A stretch of DNA of 64,000 nucleotides from Streptomyces guryensis (GTDB lineage Bacteria > Actinomycetota > Actinomycetes > Streptomycetales > Streptomycetaceae): the NCBI RefSeq assembly GCF_021261325.1, contig NZ_JAJSBI010000021.1:119427-183426 (forward strand), in the 5' to 3' direction. Numbering within the stretch: position 1 is the stretch's first letter; each line of letters begins with the position of its first letter. Shown here piece after piece: positions 49,920 to 58,145 of the stretch. The translations under genes and the position numbers were made by a program. Below the pieces are notes generated by a model. It was not told the DNA's origin. It did not search any database and saw nothing but the letters and a program-made list of their open reading frames with translations.

Positions 49920-50701
49920 GCTGCTTCCTTCGGTGCGGTGAGGGTACGGCGCAGGTGGGCGACGGCCGCGTTGTACCGGTCGGGCACTTCCCAGTACATG
50001 GAGTGCGGGGCGCCGGTGACGATCTCCAGGTGCGAGCCGGGCAGCAGTTCGTGAGCGCGGGTCACGGTCCTCACGCTGAGCACCGCGTCCTTCTCGCCGG
50101 CCAGGAAGGCCACCGTGACGCCCGCGTCGCGGATGTCCTCCAGGGTGGGGCCGCCCGTGTCGAGGTTGCGCAGGTCGGCCATCTTGGCCACGTTGAAGGT
50201 GCCCATCTGCTGGAACAGGAAAGTGAGGCCGGCCCGCTCCCGCTGGAACTGTTTGGTGAGCAGACGGTCGATGACGGGCAGCTTGACGGCCTCGGCGCGG
50301 TCGGCGGCGGCCAGCTCCTTCAGCTCGGGGTGGCTGATTCCGCCCAGGGAGTGCCCGAGGACGACGGAGCCGACCCGTTCGGGACGCAGCAGTCCGGCCC
50401 GCAGCGCGGCGACGGAACCGATGGACTGGCCGACGAGCATCACATCGGTCAGATGCTCCTGGTCGAGGACGGCGACGATGTCCCCGGGGAAGTCCTGGCC
50501 GTCGAACTCCGGCATGGACGAGTCGGACTTGCCGAAGCCGCGCAGGTCCACGGTGACGACCGTGAACTCCTCGCGCAGCGCGGCCACTTGCTGCCACCAG
50601 GCGGCGTGGTGACCGCCGCTGCCGTGCACGAACAGGATCGCCGGACCGCTGCCGTGGCGCTCGTAGTAGATGGAGGTGCCATCGGAGTCGGCGATGGGCA
50701 T
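49916..50701 (-). CDS. alpha/beta hydrolase (meta-cleavage or enol-lactone hydrolase-like)
   Basis: A 261-residue hydrolase with oxyanion motif FVHGSGG, nucleophile Ser 93 in LVGQSIGS, acid Asp in GEKDAV and base His in TGAPHSMYWE. Lengths and motifs suit carbon-carbon hydrolases (2-hydroxymuconate-type) and enol-lactonases. It is co-operonic with an extradiol dioxygenase and an FAH-family gene, which favours hydrolysis of a ring-cleavage product. Confidence 0.85.
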   Translation of the reverse strand: MPIADSDGTSIYYERHGSGPAILFVHGSGGHHAAWWQQVAALREEFTVVTVDLRGFGKSDSSMPEFDGQDFPGDIVAVLDQEHLTDVMLVGQSIGSVAALRAGLLRPERVGSVVLGHSLGGISHPELKELAAADRAEAVKLPVIDRLLTKQFQRERAGLTFLFQQMGTFNVAKMADLRNLDTGGPTLEDIRDAGVTVAFLAGEKDAVLSVRTVTRAHELLPGSHLEIVTGAPHSMYWEVPDRYNAAVAHLRRTLTAPKEAA

Positions 50702-50727
50702 GGGAGTGAACTCCTCTATCGGCGCGA

Positions 50728-51099
50728 TCAGTTGGGGCGCTTGCCGTGCCAGACCAGTTCGATCATGGTGTGGTCGGGGTCGTGGATGTAGCAGAACTTC
50801 GACTGGTTCTCGGGGCGTTGGATCGGACGGGTGTGCCGGATGCCCAGCTCCGCCAGGTGGGCCAGGAAGTCGTCCCAGTCGTCGACCTCGACGGCGAAGT
50901 GGTAGGGCGCCATGCGCTCCATCTCCTCGACCGGAGTGAAGTGCAGGTCGAAGTTGCCCCGGGTCATCAGCACCACGCGGCTGTTCGACTTGGGCATGAT
51001 CCGCTTCATCCCGAAGACCTTGGTGTACCAGGCGGCGGTCCGGTCAGGGTCGGTGGTGGGGAAGTTGACGTGGTGGATGTAGCGGGGCTCACTGCTCAT
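50728..51099 (-). CDS. VOC family protein, single domain
   Basis: A 123-residue vicinal-oxygen-chelate protein (HHVNFPTTDPDRTAAWYTKVF; FCYIHDPDHTMIELVWHG). His 9/10, a central His and the Glu in MIELV could bind a metal. It overlaps the FAH gene (ATGA). It may be an isomerase or a small dioxygenase; the short size argues against a classical extradiol enzyme. Confidence 0.8.
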   Translation of the reverse strand: MSSEPRYIHHVNFPTTDPDRTAAWYTKVFGMKRIMPKSNSRVVLMTRGNFDLHFTPVEEMERMAPYHFAVEVDDWDDFLAHLAELGIRHTRPIQRPENQSKFCYIHDPDHTMIELVWHGKRPN

Positions 51100-51866
51100 G
51101 ACTGGTTCCCTTCGAGTTGTACGGGGTTGGACAGCACGCCGATGCCGCTGATCTCGACCTCCACGGTGTCCCCGGGTTCGATCCGGCACGTCGACTCGGC
51201 GCCCATCCACAGCACGTCCCCCGGATGCACGGTGATGTGCCTGGTGATCTCGACGAGGTAGTCGAAGGGGTCGAACACCATGTCCCCAGTGGGGAACGCG
51301 GCGCGGATCTCACCGTTGAGGCGGAGCGTGGTGGTCTGCGCGAGGGCGTCGACGTCGGTCTCGATCCAGGGCCCCATGGGCTTGAACGTGTCGCTGTTCT
51401 TGCTGCGCCAGAACGTACGGTCCTGGTGCTGCCAGGTGCGGGCGCTGACGTCGTTGCCGATGGTCCAGCCGAAGACCGACTTGCGCGCCTCCTCATACGT
51501 GGCGTGCCGGATCGTACGGCCGATGACGGCGACGAGTTCGGGCTCGGCCTCGAACCGCCCTTCCACCTCCGCGGGCTTGACGATCGGCGAACGGTGGCCG
51601 GTGAGCGCGTTGTTGGCGCGATAGCCGACCTCGGGACGGTCCGGAACCGTGGCACCGGCATGCTCGATGTGCCGCGGATAGTTCAGGCCGACGGCGTAGA
51701 ACACGGACGGGACGACGGGCGGCAGCCAGACAGCCGTGTCACGCCGGACGGTGCCGAGGACGCACGGATCACCGTCGATCGGCGAGCCGGACAGCAGCTC
51801 GACGTCCGTCTCCCGCACCCGGCCCCACACCGCGCGGCCGCCCACCGAGACTCGCGCGTACCTCAC
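51096..51866 (-). CDS. fumarylacetoacetate hydrolase family protein
   Basis: A 256-residue FAH-fold enzyme. The metal-binding acidic cluster is visible in FEAEPELVAVIG and IGNDVSARTWQ, with WIETDVDAL and HPGDVLWMG later. The family includes fumarylpyruvate hydrolases, 4-oxalocrotonate decarboxylases and 2-oxopentenoate hydratases, all steps after ring cleavage. GTG at 51866 overlaps the aldehyde dehydrogenase stop (GTGA). Confidence 0.87.
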   Translation of the reverse strand: MRYARVSVGGRAVWGRVRETDVELLSGSPIDGDPCVLGTVRRDTAVWLPPVVPSVFYAVGLNYPRHIEHAGATVPDRPEVGYRANNALTGHRSPIVKPAEVEGRFEAEPELVAVIGRTIRHATYEEARKSVFGWTIGNDVSARTWQHQDRTFWRSKNSDTFKPMGPWIETDVDALAQTTTLRLNGEIRAAFPTGDMVFDPFDYLVEITRHITVHPGDVLWMGAESTCRIEPGDTVEVEISGIGVLSNPVQLEGNQS

Positions 51867-53311
51867 GGCACCAGCAGATGGGAGACGCGCTTGGTGACCA
51901 GGTAGGCGTCCAGCGCCTCCGGGCCGCCCTCGCGGCCGTAACCACTGTCCTTGACACCGCCGGAGGGCGCCTCGTGGACGGAGCCACCGCAGTGGTTGAT
52001 CGACAGGATCCCGGCCTCCAGCTCGGTCGCCAGCTTCTCGGCGGTCGCCGCGGAGTCGGTGAACCCGTACGCGGCCAGGCCGTACGGCAGCGCGTTCGCT
52101 GTGCGCAGCGCCTCGTCCAGATCGGTGAACGGCACGATGGGCGCGATCGGGCCGAACGGCTCCTCGTGCAGGAGATCCGCGTCCCCGGGTACGTCGGTCA
52201 GGACGGTCGGCGCGAAGAAGTACCCGGGGCGGTCCAGGCGTTCGCCGCCCGTGAGCACCTTGGCGCCCCGGGCGACGGCGTCGGCGGTTAGCCGCTCCAG
52301 GGACTTCAGCCGGCGTTCGTTGGCCAGCGGCCCCATGGTGGTGCCCTCCGCCATGCCGTCACCGACGACGAGGGCCTCGGCCGCCTTGACGAACTCGGCG
52401 GTGAACTCCTCGGCGAGGCTCTCGTGGACGAGGAAGCGGCTCGGCGAGGTGCACACCTGGCCCGCGTTGACGAACTTCGCCTGGGCGGCCCGGCGGGCGG
52501 CCGTCACGGGGTCCGCGTCCGCGCAGACGATCACCGGGGCGTGACCGCCCAGCTCCATCAGGGAGGGCTTCATGACCTTCCCCGCCTCGGCCGCGAGGAG
52601 CTTGCCGACGGGCACGGAGCCGGTGAAGGCGACCAGCCTGATCACCGGCGAGGCGATCAGATGGGCGGAGACCTCGGCGGGCTCGCCGAACACCAGGTTC
52701 AGCACCCCGGCCGGAACGCCGGCGTCGGCGAAGCAGCGCACCAGTTCCATCGCCGTGGCCGGAGTCTCCTCCGAGGCCTTGAGGACGATCGAGCAGCCGG
52801 CGGACAGGGCGGAGGAGATCTTCCGCATGGGCCCGCCCGCCGGGAAGTTCCACGGCACGAAGGCGGCGACGGGTCCGACGGGTTCGCGGCGCACGGACAG
52901 CACGGTGCCGGGGGCGGAGGGGATGATGCGGCCGTACGCGCGGCGGGCGTCGTCGGCGTGCCAGCGCAGCGTGTCCGCGACCCGGCGTGCCTCGCCGGTC
53001 GCCTCGGCCAGGGGCTTGCCCTGCTCCAGGGTCATGATCCGGCCGACCTCGGCAGCGCGCTCGGTGAGCAGGCCCGCGGCTGTGTGCAGGATCTCGGTGC
53101 GCCGGGCGATGGGGGTGCCACGCCAGGTCCAAAAGCCCTCGGCCGCGGCGTCCAGGGCTCGGTCGAGGTCGGCGGTGGTGGCGAGCGGTACCTCGCCGAT
53201 CGTCTCCCCGGTGGCCGGGTTCACGATCGGGGCGGTACGTCCGGTGGCACCCTGGCACCATTCGCCCGCTATGTACATGCGGACGGCCGGGTAACCGTGG
53301 TCGGTGGTCAT
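51863..53311 (-). CDS. aldehyde dehydrogenase 2
   Basis: A 482-residue dehydrogenase of the succinate/2-hydroxymuconic-semialdehyde type. The Asn motif is FVPWNFPAGGPMRKISSAL, the Glu is in LMELGGHAPVIV and the Cys in FVNAGQVCTSPSRF. It follows the two-domain dioxygenase with a 29-base gap, so oxidation of a ring-cleavage semialdehyde is the best guess. It is clearly distinct from aldehyde dehydrogenase 1. Confidence 0.88.
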   Translation of the reverse strand: MTTDHGYPAVRMYIAGEWCQGATGRTAPIVNPATGETIGEVPLATTADLDRALDAAAEGFWTWRGTPIARRTEILHTAAGLLTERAAEVGRIMTLEQGKPLAEATGEARRVADTLRWHADDARRAYGRIIPSAPGTVLSVRREPVGPVAAFVPWNFPAGGPMRKISSALSAGCSIVLKASEETPATAMELVRCFADAGVPAGVLNLVFGEPAEVSAHLIASPVIRLVAFTGSVPVGKLLAAEAGKVMKPSLMELGGHAPVIVCADADPVTAARRAAQAKFVNAGQVCTSPSRFLVHESLAEEFTAEFVKAAEALVVGDGMAEGTTMGPLANERRLKSLERLTADAVARGAKVLTGGERLDRPGYFFAPTVLTDVPGDADLLHEEPFGPIAPIVPFTDLDEALRTANALPYGLAAYGFTDSAATAEKLATELEAGILSINHCGGSVHEAPSGGVKDSGYGREGGPEALDAYLVTKRVSHLLVP

Positions 53312-53340
53312 GGCTGGATGCCCTCTCAGGCTTGGGGGAT

Positions 53341-54261
53341 TCAGGAGGCGGACGCGTCCTGCTGGTCGCGGTTGGTGCGCAGCGCCCAGATGTGGTGCGG
53401 CGGGGTGGCCTCGTGCACGCGGGTTCCGTACGAGACGTCGACGCGGTCCATGTCGGCGGCGTACTCGACCCGGCCGCCGCACGGAGCGTGCAGGAAGCGG
53501 AAGACGTTCGAACCGATGGTGTGCCGGCCCAGCCGACGTGCTTCACGCCAGCCTTTGTCGATCATGTGGTTGGCGCCCTCGATGACGTCGTCGAAGCCCG
53601 GCACCTCGTACGCGATGTGGTTGACGCCCGCCTTGTCGGGACGGTGGCAGAGGAGCATGGTGTGCTGGTCGCTGTCGCCCGGCGCCTGCATGAACACGCC
53701 CATGGGCTCGACCACGTCGGTGGGCCGGAAGCCGAGGCGCTCGGTGTAGAACGCGACGGCGTCCTCCCTGGCTTCCTTGGGGATGTTCAGCGCCACGTGG
53801 CACATGCGCAGGGGGCGTACCCGGGTGACCGCCTCCAAGGGGGCGTTCCAACGGTCGACGTTACCCAGCGCGTTGGCGGGCCGGGGTGTGAAAGGCGCCG
53901 ATTTCGGCCGGGCCAGGCTCAGTCCGACCCCGAAGCCGGTCTCGTCCACGGTGTGGTGGACACCGTCGGCACTCTCGCGGACCTCGCGGTCGCGTCCCGC
54001 CGCGGCTACCAGCCGCTCCAGCTCCGCATCGGTGTCGACGCCCCACACCACCTCGCGCAGGGTGGGGCCGTCCTCCACCGGGGGCGGCAGCAGTGGGCCG
54101 GGACAGGTGTCCAGGTGAAGGGTCTGCCCGGTGAGCGTCTCGAACACCGCGTGCTCGTCGGTTCTCTCCACTAGGAACAGCCCGAAGTCCTCGAAGAAGC
54201 GGACACATGTGCCGAGGTCGTCCACACCGTAAGTGACCGATTCGATTCTCTGGATTCCCAT
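53341..54261 (-). CDS. two-domain extradiol dioxygenase (VOC superfamily)
   Basis: A 306-residue protein with two VOC repeats, the layout of type I extradiol catechol dioxygenases. The metal ligands in the C-terminal domain look intact: His in MCHVALNI, His in VNHIAYEVPG and Glu in GGRVEYAADM. It would open a catecholic or gallate-like ring using Fe(II) and oxygen. It leads the operon dioxygenase, aldehyde dehydrogenase, FAH, VOC, hydrolase, HbpS-like and MetE-like. A LysR box lies 111 bases upstream. Confidence 0.85.
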   Translation of the reverse strand: MGIQRIESVTYGVDDLGTCVRFFEDFGLFLVERTDEHAVFETLTGQTLHLDTCPGPLLPPPVEDGPTLREVVWGVDTDAELERLVAAAGRDREVRESADGVHHTVDETGFGVGLSLARPKSAPFTPRPANALGNVDRWNAPLEAVTRVRPLRMCHVALNIPKEAREDAVAFYTERLGFRPTDVVEPMGVFMQAPGDSDQHTMLLCHRPDKAGVNHIAYEVPGFDDVIEGANHMIDKGWREARRLGRHTIGSNVFRFLHAPCGGRVEYAADMDRVDVSYGTRVHEATPPHHIWALRTNRDQQDASAS

Positions 54262-54371
54262 GGATTCCTCGCTTCGTCGCAGATCGCATCTGCGGGTTCA
54301 TTCGGTCACCGGCGCCCGATGATCGTAAAGTCGCGGCTCGGACGACTTCAACAGGTTCACCACGCAGGCAT

Positions 54372-54388
54372 CGCAATCGCTTCTTGCA
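54372..54388. promoter_or_regulatory. candidate LysR box CGCAA-N7-TTGCA
   Basis: On the minus strand it reads TGCAA-N7-TTGCG, the same as the site at 45161. It sits inside a wider inverted repeat (ACAGGTTC at 54351, GAACCTGT at 54389) in the dioxygenase promoter. Confidence 0.45.
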
Positions 54389-54429
54389 GAACCTGTCGGC
54401 CGGAAGGAGCCGTCACCGGGCCCGTCCGC

Positions 54430-55341
54430 TCACCTGCCGAGCGCAGGAATGGGATTTCCGGAGAACCACTGGGTGAGGAAGTCGAGGAAGACGGTGACTT
54501 TCCGGGGACTTTCCTGACCGGGTCCGAAGATCGCGTACAGCGGGCGGTCGGGCACGGGAAGCCCCGGGAGCAGGACCTCCAGCGCTCCGGACATGAGGTC
54601 GTCGTAGACCGGCCGCTGCGGCAGCAGGGCGATGCCACGGCCGCGCACAGCCGCTTTCTGCAGGGCTAGGTAGGAATTCGACGAGAACGCCACATTGCGA
54701 ATCTTGTGCAAGGTGGAGGCGTGCCCGTGCCCGATGCGCCACACGGGGTCGTTGACGTGAACGAGGCAGTCATGGTGGGCAAGGCCGTTGGGTTCGGTGA
54801 GCGGTCCCTCGCGGTTCACGTATTCCTGTGACGCGCACAGTACGAAGGGCAATGAGGCGATCTTCTTGAGCCGGACGCTGGAGTCCCGTAGATCCCGGGT
54901 GTGGAAGGCTATGTCGAATCCACTGTCCAGGAAGTCGTAGGTCCGGTCGGACATCCCGCCGAGTTCGAAACGAATCTGGATTTTGGGATGAGACACGGAA
55001 AAGGCGGCGATGGCGTCCCCCATGTCCAGACTTCCGATCCATTTGGGACAGATGATGCTCAGCGTCCCTTCGGCGCGGTCATGGAGTTGGGCGATCCCGG
55101 CGTCCTCGGCGTCGATCTCGTCCAGGATGCGTGCGGCGAATTCCGCGTACCGGTGGCCCGGTTCGGTCAGGCTGACCGATCGGGCCGTGCGATTGACCAG
55201 GCGGACACCTACATGTCTCTCCAGTTCGGCGACATGCCGGGACACCAGCGAGCCCGAGGAGCCCAGCTTCTTGGCGGCTCCGCTGAAGCTGCCGACCTGC
55301 GCGACGGTGACGAAGCTGTGCATGAGAAGCAAGCGATCCAT
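54430..55341 (-). CDS. LysR family transcriptional regulator 2
   Basis: A 303-residue LysR regulator closely related to the one at 38728. The helix-turn-helix pieces (MHSFVTVAQVGSFSGAAKKL; SLVSRHVAELERHVGVRLVN) and the sensor domain are complete. ATG at 55341 has GGGAGGG upstream, better than an ATG at 55368. It is in line with the dioxygenase operon rather than divergent from it, with 168 bases and a LysR box between. Confidence 0.9.
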   Translation of the reverse strand: MDRLLLMHSFVTVAQVGSFSGAAKKLGSSGSLVSRHVAELERHVGVRLVNRTARSVSLTEPGHRYAEFAARILDEIDAEDAGIAQLHDRAEGTLSIICPKWIGSLDMGDAIAAFSVSHPKIQIRFELGGMSDRTYDFLDSGFDIAFHTRDLRDSSVRLKKIASLPFVLCASQEYVNREGPLTEPNGLAHHDCLVHVNDPVWRIGHGHASTLHKIRNVAFSSNSYLALQKAAVRGRGIALLPQRPVYDDLMSGALEVLLPGLPVPDRPLYAIFGPGQESPRKVTVFLDFLTQWFSGNPIPALGR

Positions 55342-55655
55342 TTTCCCTCCCGGGTGCTCCATCCCCACTCATGCGATGCCGGAGTGGAGTGTGCGCGGCG
55401 CGGTGAGTACGCGGCTCGACGCGGCCGCGGTCCGGTCGGCAGGTCGCCCGGCATCGCGTTCTCACCGACGGTCGGTCTCGTCGCCGGTCCACGGCGCTTG
55501 GGCGCGCGGGCGGTACCGAACCCGCCCCTGCGCGCGGCCACCCCCGACGAAGATCATCGTGACGTCTCGTAGCCGGACCACCGGGGGCGCAGCCGGTGTC
55601 CCGCCGGTCACAGCGGCGCGCACGTGCGTACCCAAGTCCGGGCCGGCGCCGAGTG

Positions 55656-56249
55656 TCACGGTTGCGGCCGGCTCCCGTCGGGAACCACGCGCTCGAAGCC
55701 GCGGACATCGGGGAAGGGAGGCTCGCGGTCGGGCTGGAGATCCACCTGGAAGGTGTTCAGGCACATGCCGAGCATGGTGAAGTTGCCTAGCGCCCCGATG
55801 GTGTCGACCAGCCCCTTGCGGCCGAAGTGCTCCAGGGCACTGGCGAAGGTGGCGTCCGAGACGAAGTGCTCGTCGAGGACTTCGCGGCAGAACCGGTAGA
55901 AGGCCTGGTCGGCCTCATTGTCGAAGGCCGCTTCGCGCCGCTCGGCGATGGCTTTGACGGCCGCCTCCGGAATACCGGCCTCGATCGCCTGGTGCGCGTG
56001 GGCGTTCCAGGAGTATTGCGCGTCCCAATTCCGGGCGGCCATCAGGAGCGCGAGTTCACGCAGATGCCCGGGCAGACTGCAGTCGAACCGGGCGAAAGCC
56101 CCGAGGGACTCGGCACGTTCGCACATCTCCGGGCTGTGCAGCCAGACCCGGAACGGGCCGCGGACGGCACCGCGCCGGCCTGCGATCCGGGCGGCCAACT
56201 CCTGCTGACGCTCGGTCATTTCCTCATTGCTGAGAACGGGGAGCCTCAT
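55656..56249 (-). CDS. carboxymuconolactone decarboxylase (CMD) family protein
   Basis: A 197-residue all-helical protein of the CMD/AhpD group: LREL..ALLMAARNWDAQYSWNAHAHQAIEAGI is the core, with His pairs but no CxxC, so it is not an AhpD-type peroxidase. Members in aromatic loci decarboxylate gamma-carboxymuconolactone or have unknown roles. The start at 56249 follows AGGCAGG; a GTG at 56291 has no ribosome site. It is divergent from the cupin gene. Confidence 0.8.
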   Translation of the reverse strand: MRLPVLSNEEMTERQQELAARIAGRRGAVRGPFRVWLHSPEMCERAESLGAFARFDCSLPGHLRELALLMAARNWDAQYSWNAHAHQAIEAGIPEAAVKAIAERREAAFDNEADQAFYRFCREVLDEHFVSDATFASALEHFGRKGLVDTIGALGNFTMLGMCLNTFQVDLQPDREPPFPDVRGFERVVPDGSRPQP

Positions 56250-56369
56250 GAGCCGGATACCTGCCTTTTCTTCCCGGCGCGTTGCCGGCACTTACGGGCA
56301 CGGAACGCGACGCCGTGCGGTCTCAAGTGACGCTACAACCGGCTCCGGCGTTCCCCACCCCTCCAGGAG

Positions 56370-56386
56370 TGCAAGGTAAAGCTGCA
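56370..56386. promoter_or_regulatory. candidate LysR box TGCAA-N7-CTGCA
   Basis: Third member of the box set, in the divergent promoter of the CMD-family and cupin genes. The 12-base stretch CAGGAGTGCAAG that includes its left arm also occurs at 45155-45166. Confidence 0.45.
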
Positions 56387-56463
56387 CGCCAGAAGGCATC
56401 CATTCGCCGAGACGCGACCTACTGTCGATCGACGCACGACCGTGGACTGGAGAGGAACCAGGG

Positions 56464-56868
56464 ATGACCACCATCATCAAGACCGCGTCCGTACCCCGGT
56501 TGGACCGCGGCGGCGCGGTCCTGACGACACCGCTCATCACCACGTCCTCGGCGGGCGGGGAGAACCTCATCACCAGCGGGATGAGCGTCTATCCCGTCGG
56601 TTCCGGAGCGCCCCTGCACTCGCACAACTGCGACGAGCACGTCACGATCCTGGAGGGCGAGGCGGAGGTGGTCGTCGACGGCGAAGTGACCAGGCTGGAG
56701 CGGTTCGACACCACATACGTCCCCTCCCCCCTCCCCCACCTGTTCCGGAACATCGGCGACTGTCCGCTGCGCATCCTGTGGGTGTACTCGTCGGGACACG
56801 TGACGCGGACGTTCACCGAGACCGGCAAGACGGTGGAACACCTGTCGGCCGAGGACCAGATGGGCTGA
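56464..56868 (+). CDS. small cupin protein
   Basis: A 134-residue single cupin barrel. Metal ligands fit the two cupin motifs: PLHSHNCDEHVTILEGEAE and PHLFRNIGDCPLRIL. Such proteins can be small dioxygenases, isomerases or sensors. The start follows AGAGGAACCAGG. Its place beside a CMD protein and a LysR box suggests a step in aromatic breakdown. Confidence 0.82.
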   Translation: MTTIIKTASVPRLDRGGAVLTTPLITTSSAGGENLITSGMSVYPVGSGAPLHSHNCDEHVTILEGEAEVVVDGEVTRLERFDTTYVPSPLPHLFRNIGDCPLRILWVYSSGHVTRTFTETGKTVEHLSAEDQMG

Positions 56869-57180
56869 AAGCGTCCGGTGACGGCCACGGCCTGCTCGGC
56901 GGTCACGGCGTGAACTCGGGCGAACTCAATTCAGGCGGTATTTCGGAGAGCAGATTTCCCGCCGCCTGTCAATTCACGCTTTGCCCGACCAGGTTACCCG
57001 GGCCAAGTCAAGGCTGAAAAGAAGGGGAAGCGTCACTTGCTTCACAAGTCTTTCCGGGGCTCCATGGGGGGCTAGACTAGATGGCCGGGCCGCCCGTTGG
57101 ACGGCTCTGGCACCAATGTCGAGGTATTTCCCGTGGAAGATATCTACCAATTCCCGTTCGGAAGAAAGGAAGAGGTGCGT
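56869..57180. other. intergenic leader before the dienelactone hydrolase gene
   Basis: No gene. ACTTG-CTTCA-CAAGT at about 57035-57049 is a short palindrome that could be an operator. Confidence 0.35.
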
Positions 57181-57936
57181 ATGAGTGGTGTGCATGGAGC
57201 AACCGTGGACATTGCGACGCGCGACGGCGCAGCCGATGCCTACCTGGTGCACCCTGAAGGGGCAGGGCCGTTTCCCGCCGTTCTGCTCTACATGGACGCC
57301 TTCGGGCTGCGCCCGCATCTGAAGAAGATGGCCGACCGTCTGGCCTCGGCCGGGTACACGGTCCTGGTGCCCAACGTCTTCTACCGCCACGGGCGGGCGC
57401 CGGTGATCGACCTGCCGGACTTCGTGGGCCCGGCCGAGCGCCCAGAGCTCTTCCAGCGGATCGGGCCGCTCATCCAGTCCCTGACGCCGGAGTCGACGAT
57501 GGCGGACGCCGACGCCTACCTGCGCCGGCTGGCCGAGTGCCCGATGGCCAGAAGCGGACCGGTCGGCGTCACCGGCTACTGCATGGGCGCCGGTCTGGCA
57601 CTGCGCACGGCCGGCACCTATCCGGACCGAGTGGCCGCCGCGGCCGGCTTCCACGGCGCCAACCTCGCCTCCACCGCGCCCGACAGTCCGCACCTGCTCG
57701 CCGACCGCATCAAGGGTGAGCTGTACTTCGGCCACGCGGACCAGGACCACGCACTGCCCCCCGAGCAGGTCGAGCGTCTGGACGAGGCGCTCACCGCGGC
57801 GGGCGTACTTCACCGCTGCGTGGTGTACACCGGCGCACACCACGGCTTCACCCAGGCGGACACCGCCGCCTACGACGCCGACGCCGCGGAACGCCACTGG
57901 GCGGCACTGCTGGACCTTTTCTCGCGTACACTCTGA
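57181..57936 (+). CDS. dienelactone hydrolase family protein
   Basis: A 251-residue alpha/beta hydrolase with the Cys-type elbow of dienelactone hydrolases (VTGYCMGAGLAL, Cys 134), Asp in GHADQDHALP and His in YTGAHHGFT. This Cys-Asp-His triad opens lactones made after ortho cleavage. The ATG at 57181 follows GGAAAGAGG. It precedes the FAD monooxygenase, with a 209-base leader between. Confidence 0.87.
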   Translation: MSGVHGATVDIATRDGAADAYLVHPEGAGPFPAVLLYMDAFGLRPHLKKMADRLASAGYTVLVPNVFYRHGRAPVIDLPDFVGPAERPELFQRIGPLIQSLTPESTMADADAYLRRLAECPMARSGPVGVTGYCMGAGLALRTAGTYPDRVAAAAGFHGANLASTAPDSPHLLADRIKGELYFGHADQDHALPPEQVERLDEALTAAGVLHRCVVYTGAHHGFTQADTAAYDADAAERHWAALLDLFSRTL

Positions 57937-57965
57937 CGCGCTGAAGAAGTGCCCCTGGCCGGAAA

Positions 57966-58084
57966 CTCGGTCCGGCACCCACCGGTGAAATTCCGGTGAA
58001 CAATTTCATAGCACACAAAATTGCATCCCGGTCGGTAGTCCGGGGCGCAGCCAGACAATGTTACGTCTGGTTGTGTCAATCGTC
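57966..58084. promoter_or_regulatory. repeat-rich leader of the FAD monooxygenase
   Basis: The 209-base gap contains a direct repeat CCGGTGAA (twice, three bases apart, near 57984), an inverted repeat CAATTT...AAATTG (about 58000-58022), and CCAGAC...GTCTGG (about 58051-58070). These suggest a regulated promoter, though the regulator is unknown. Confidence 0.35.
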
Positions 58085-58145
58085 CTCTCTTTCGGAGAGG
58101 CCCAGTGTGCTCCCTCGTACGAAACCAATTGCACTGGGAGTACTT

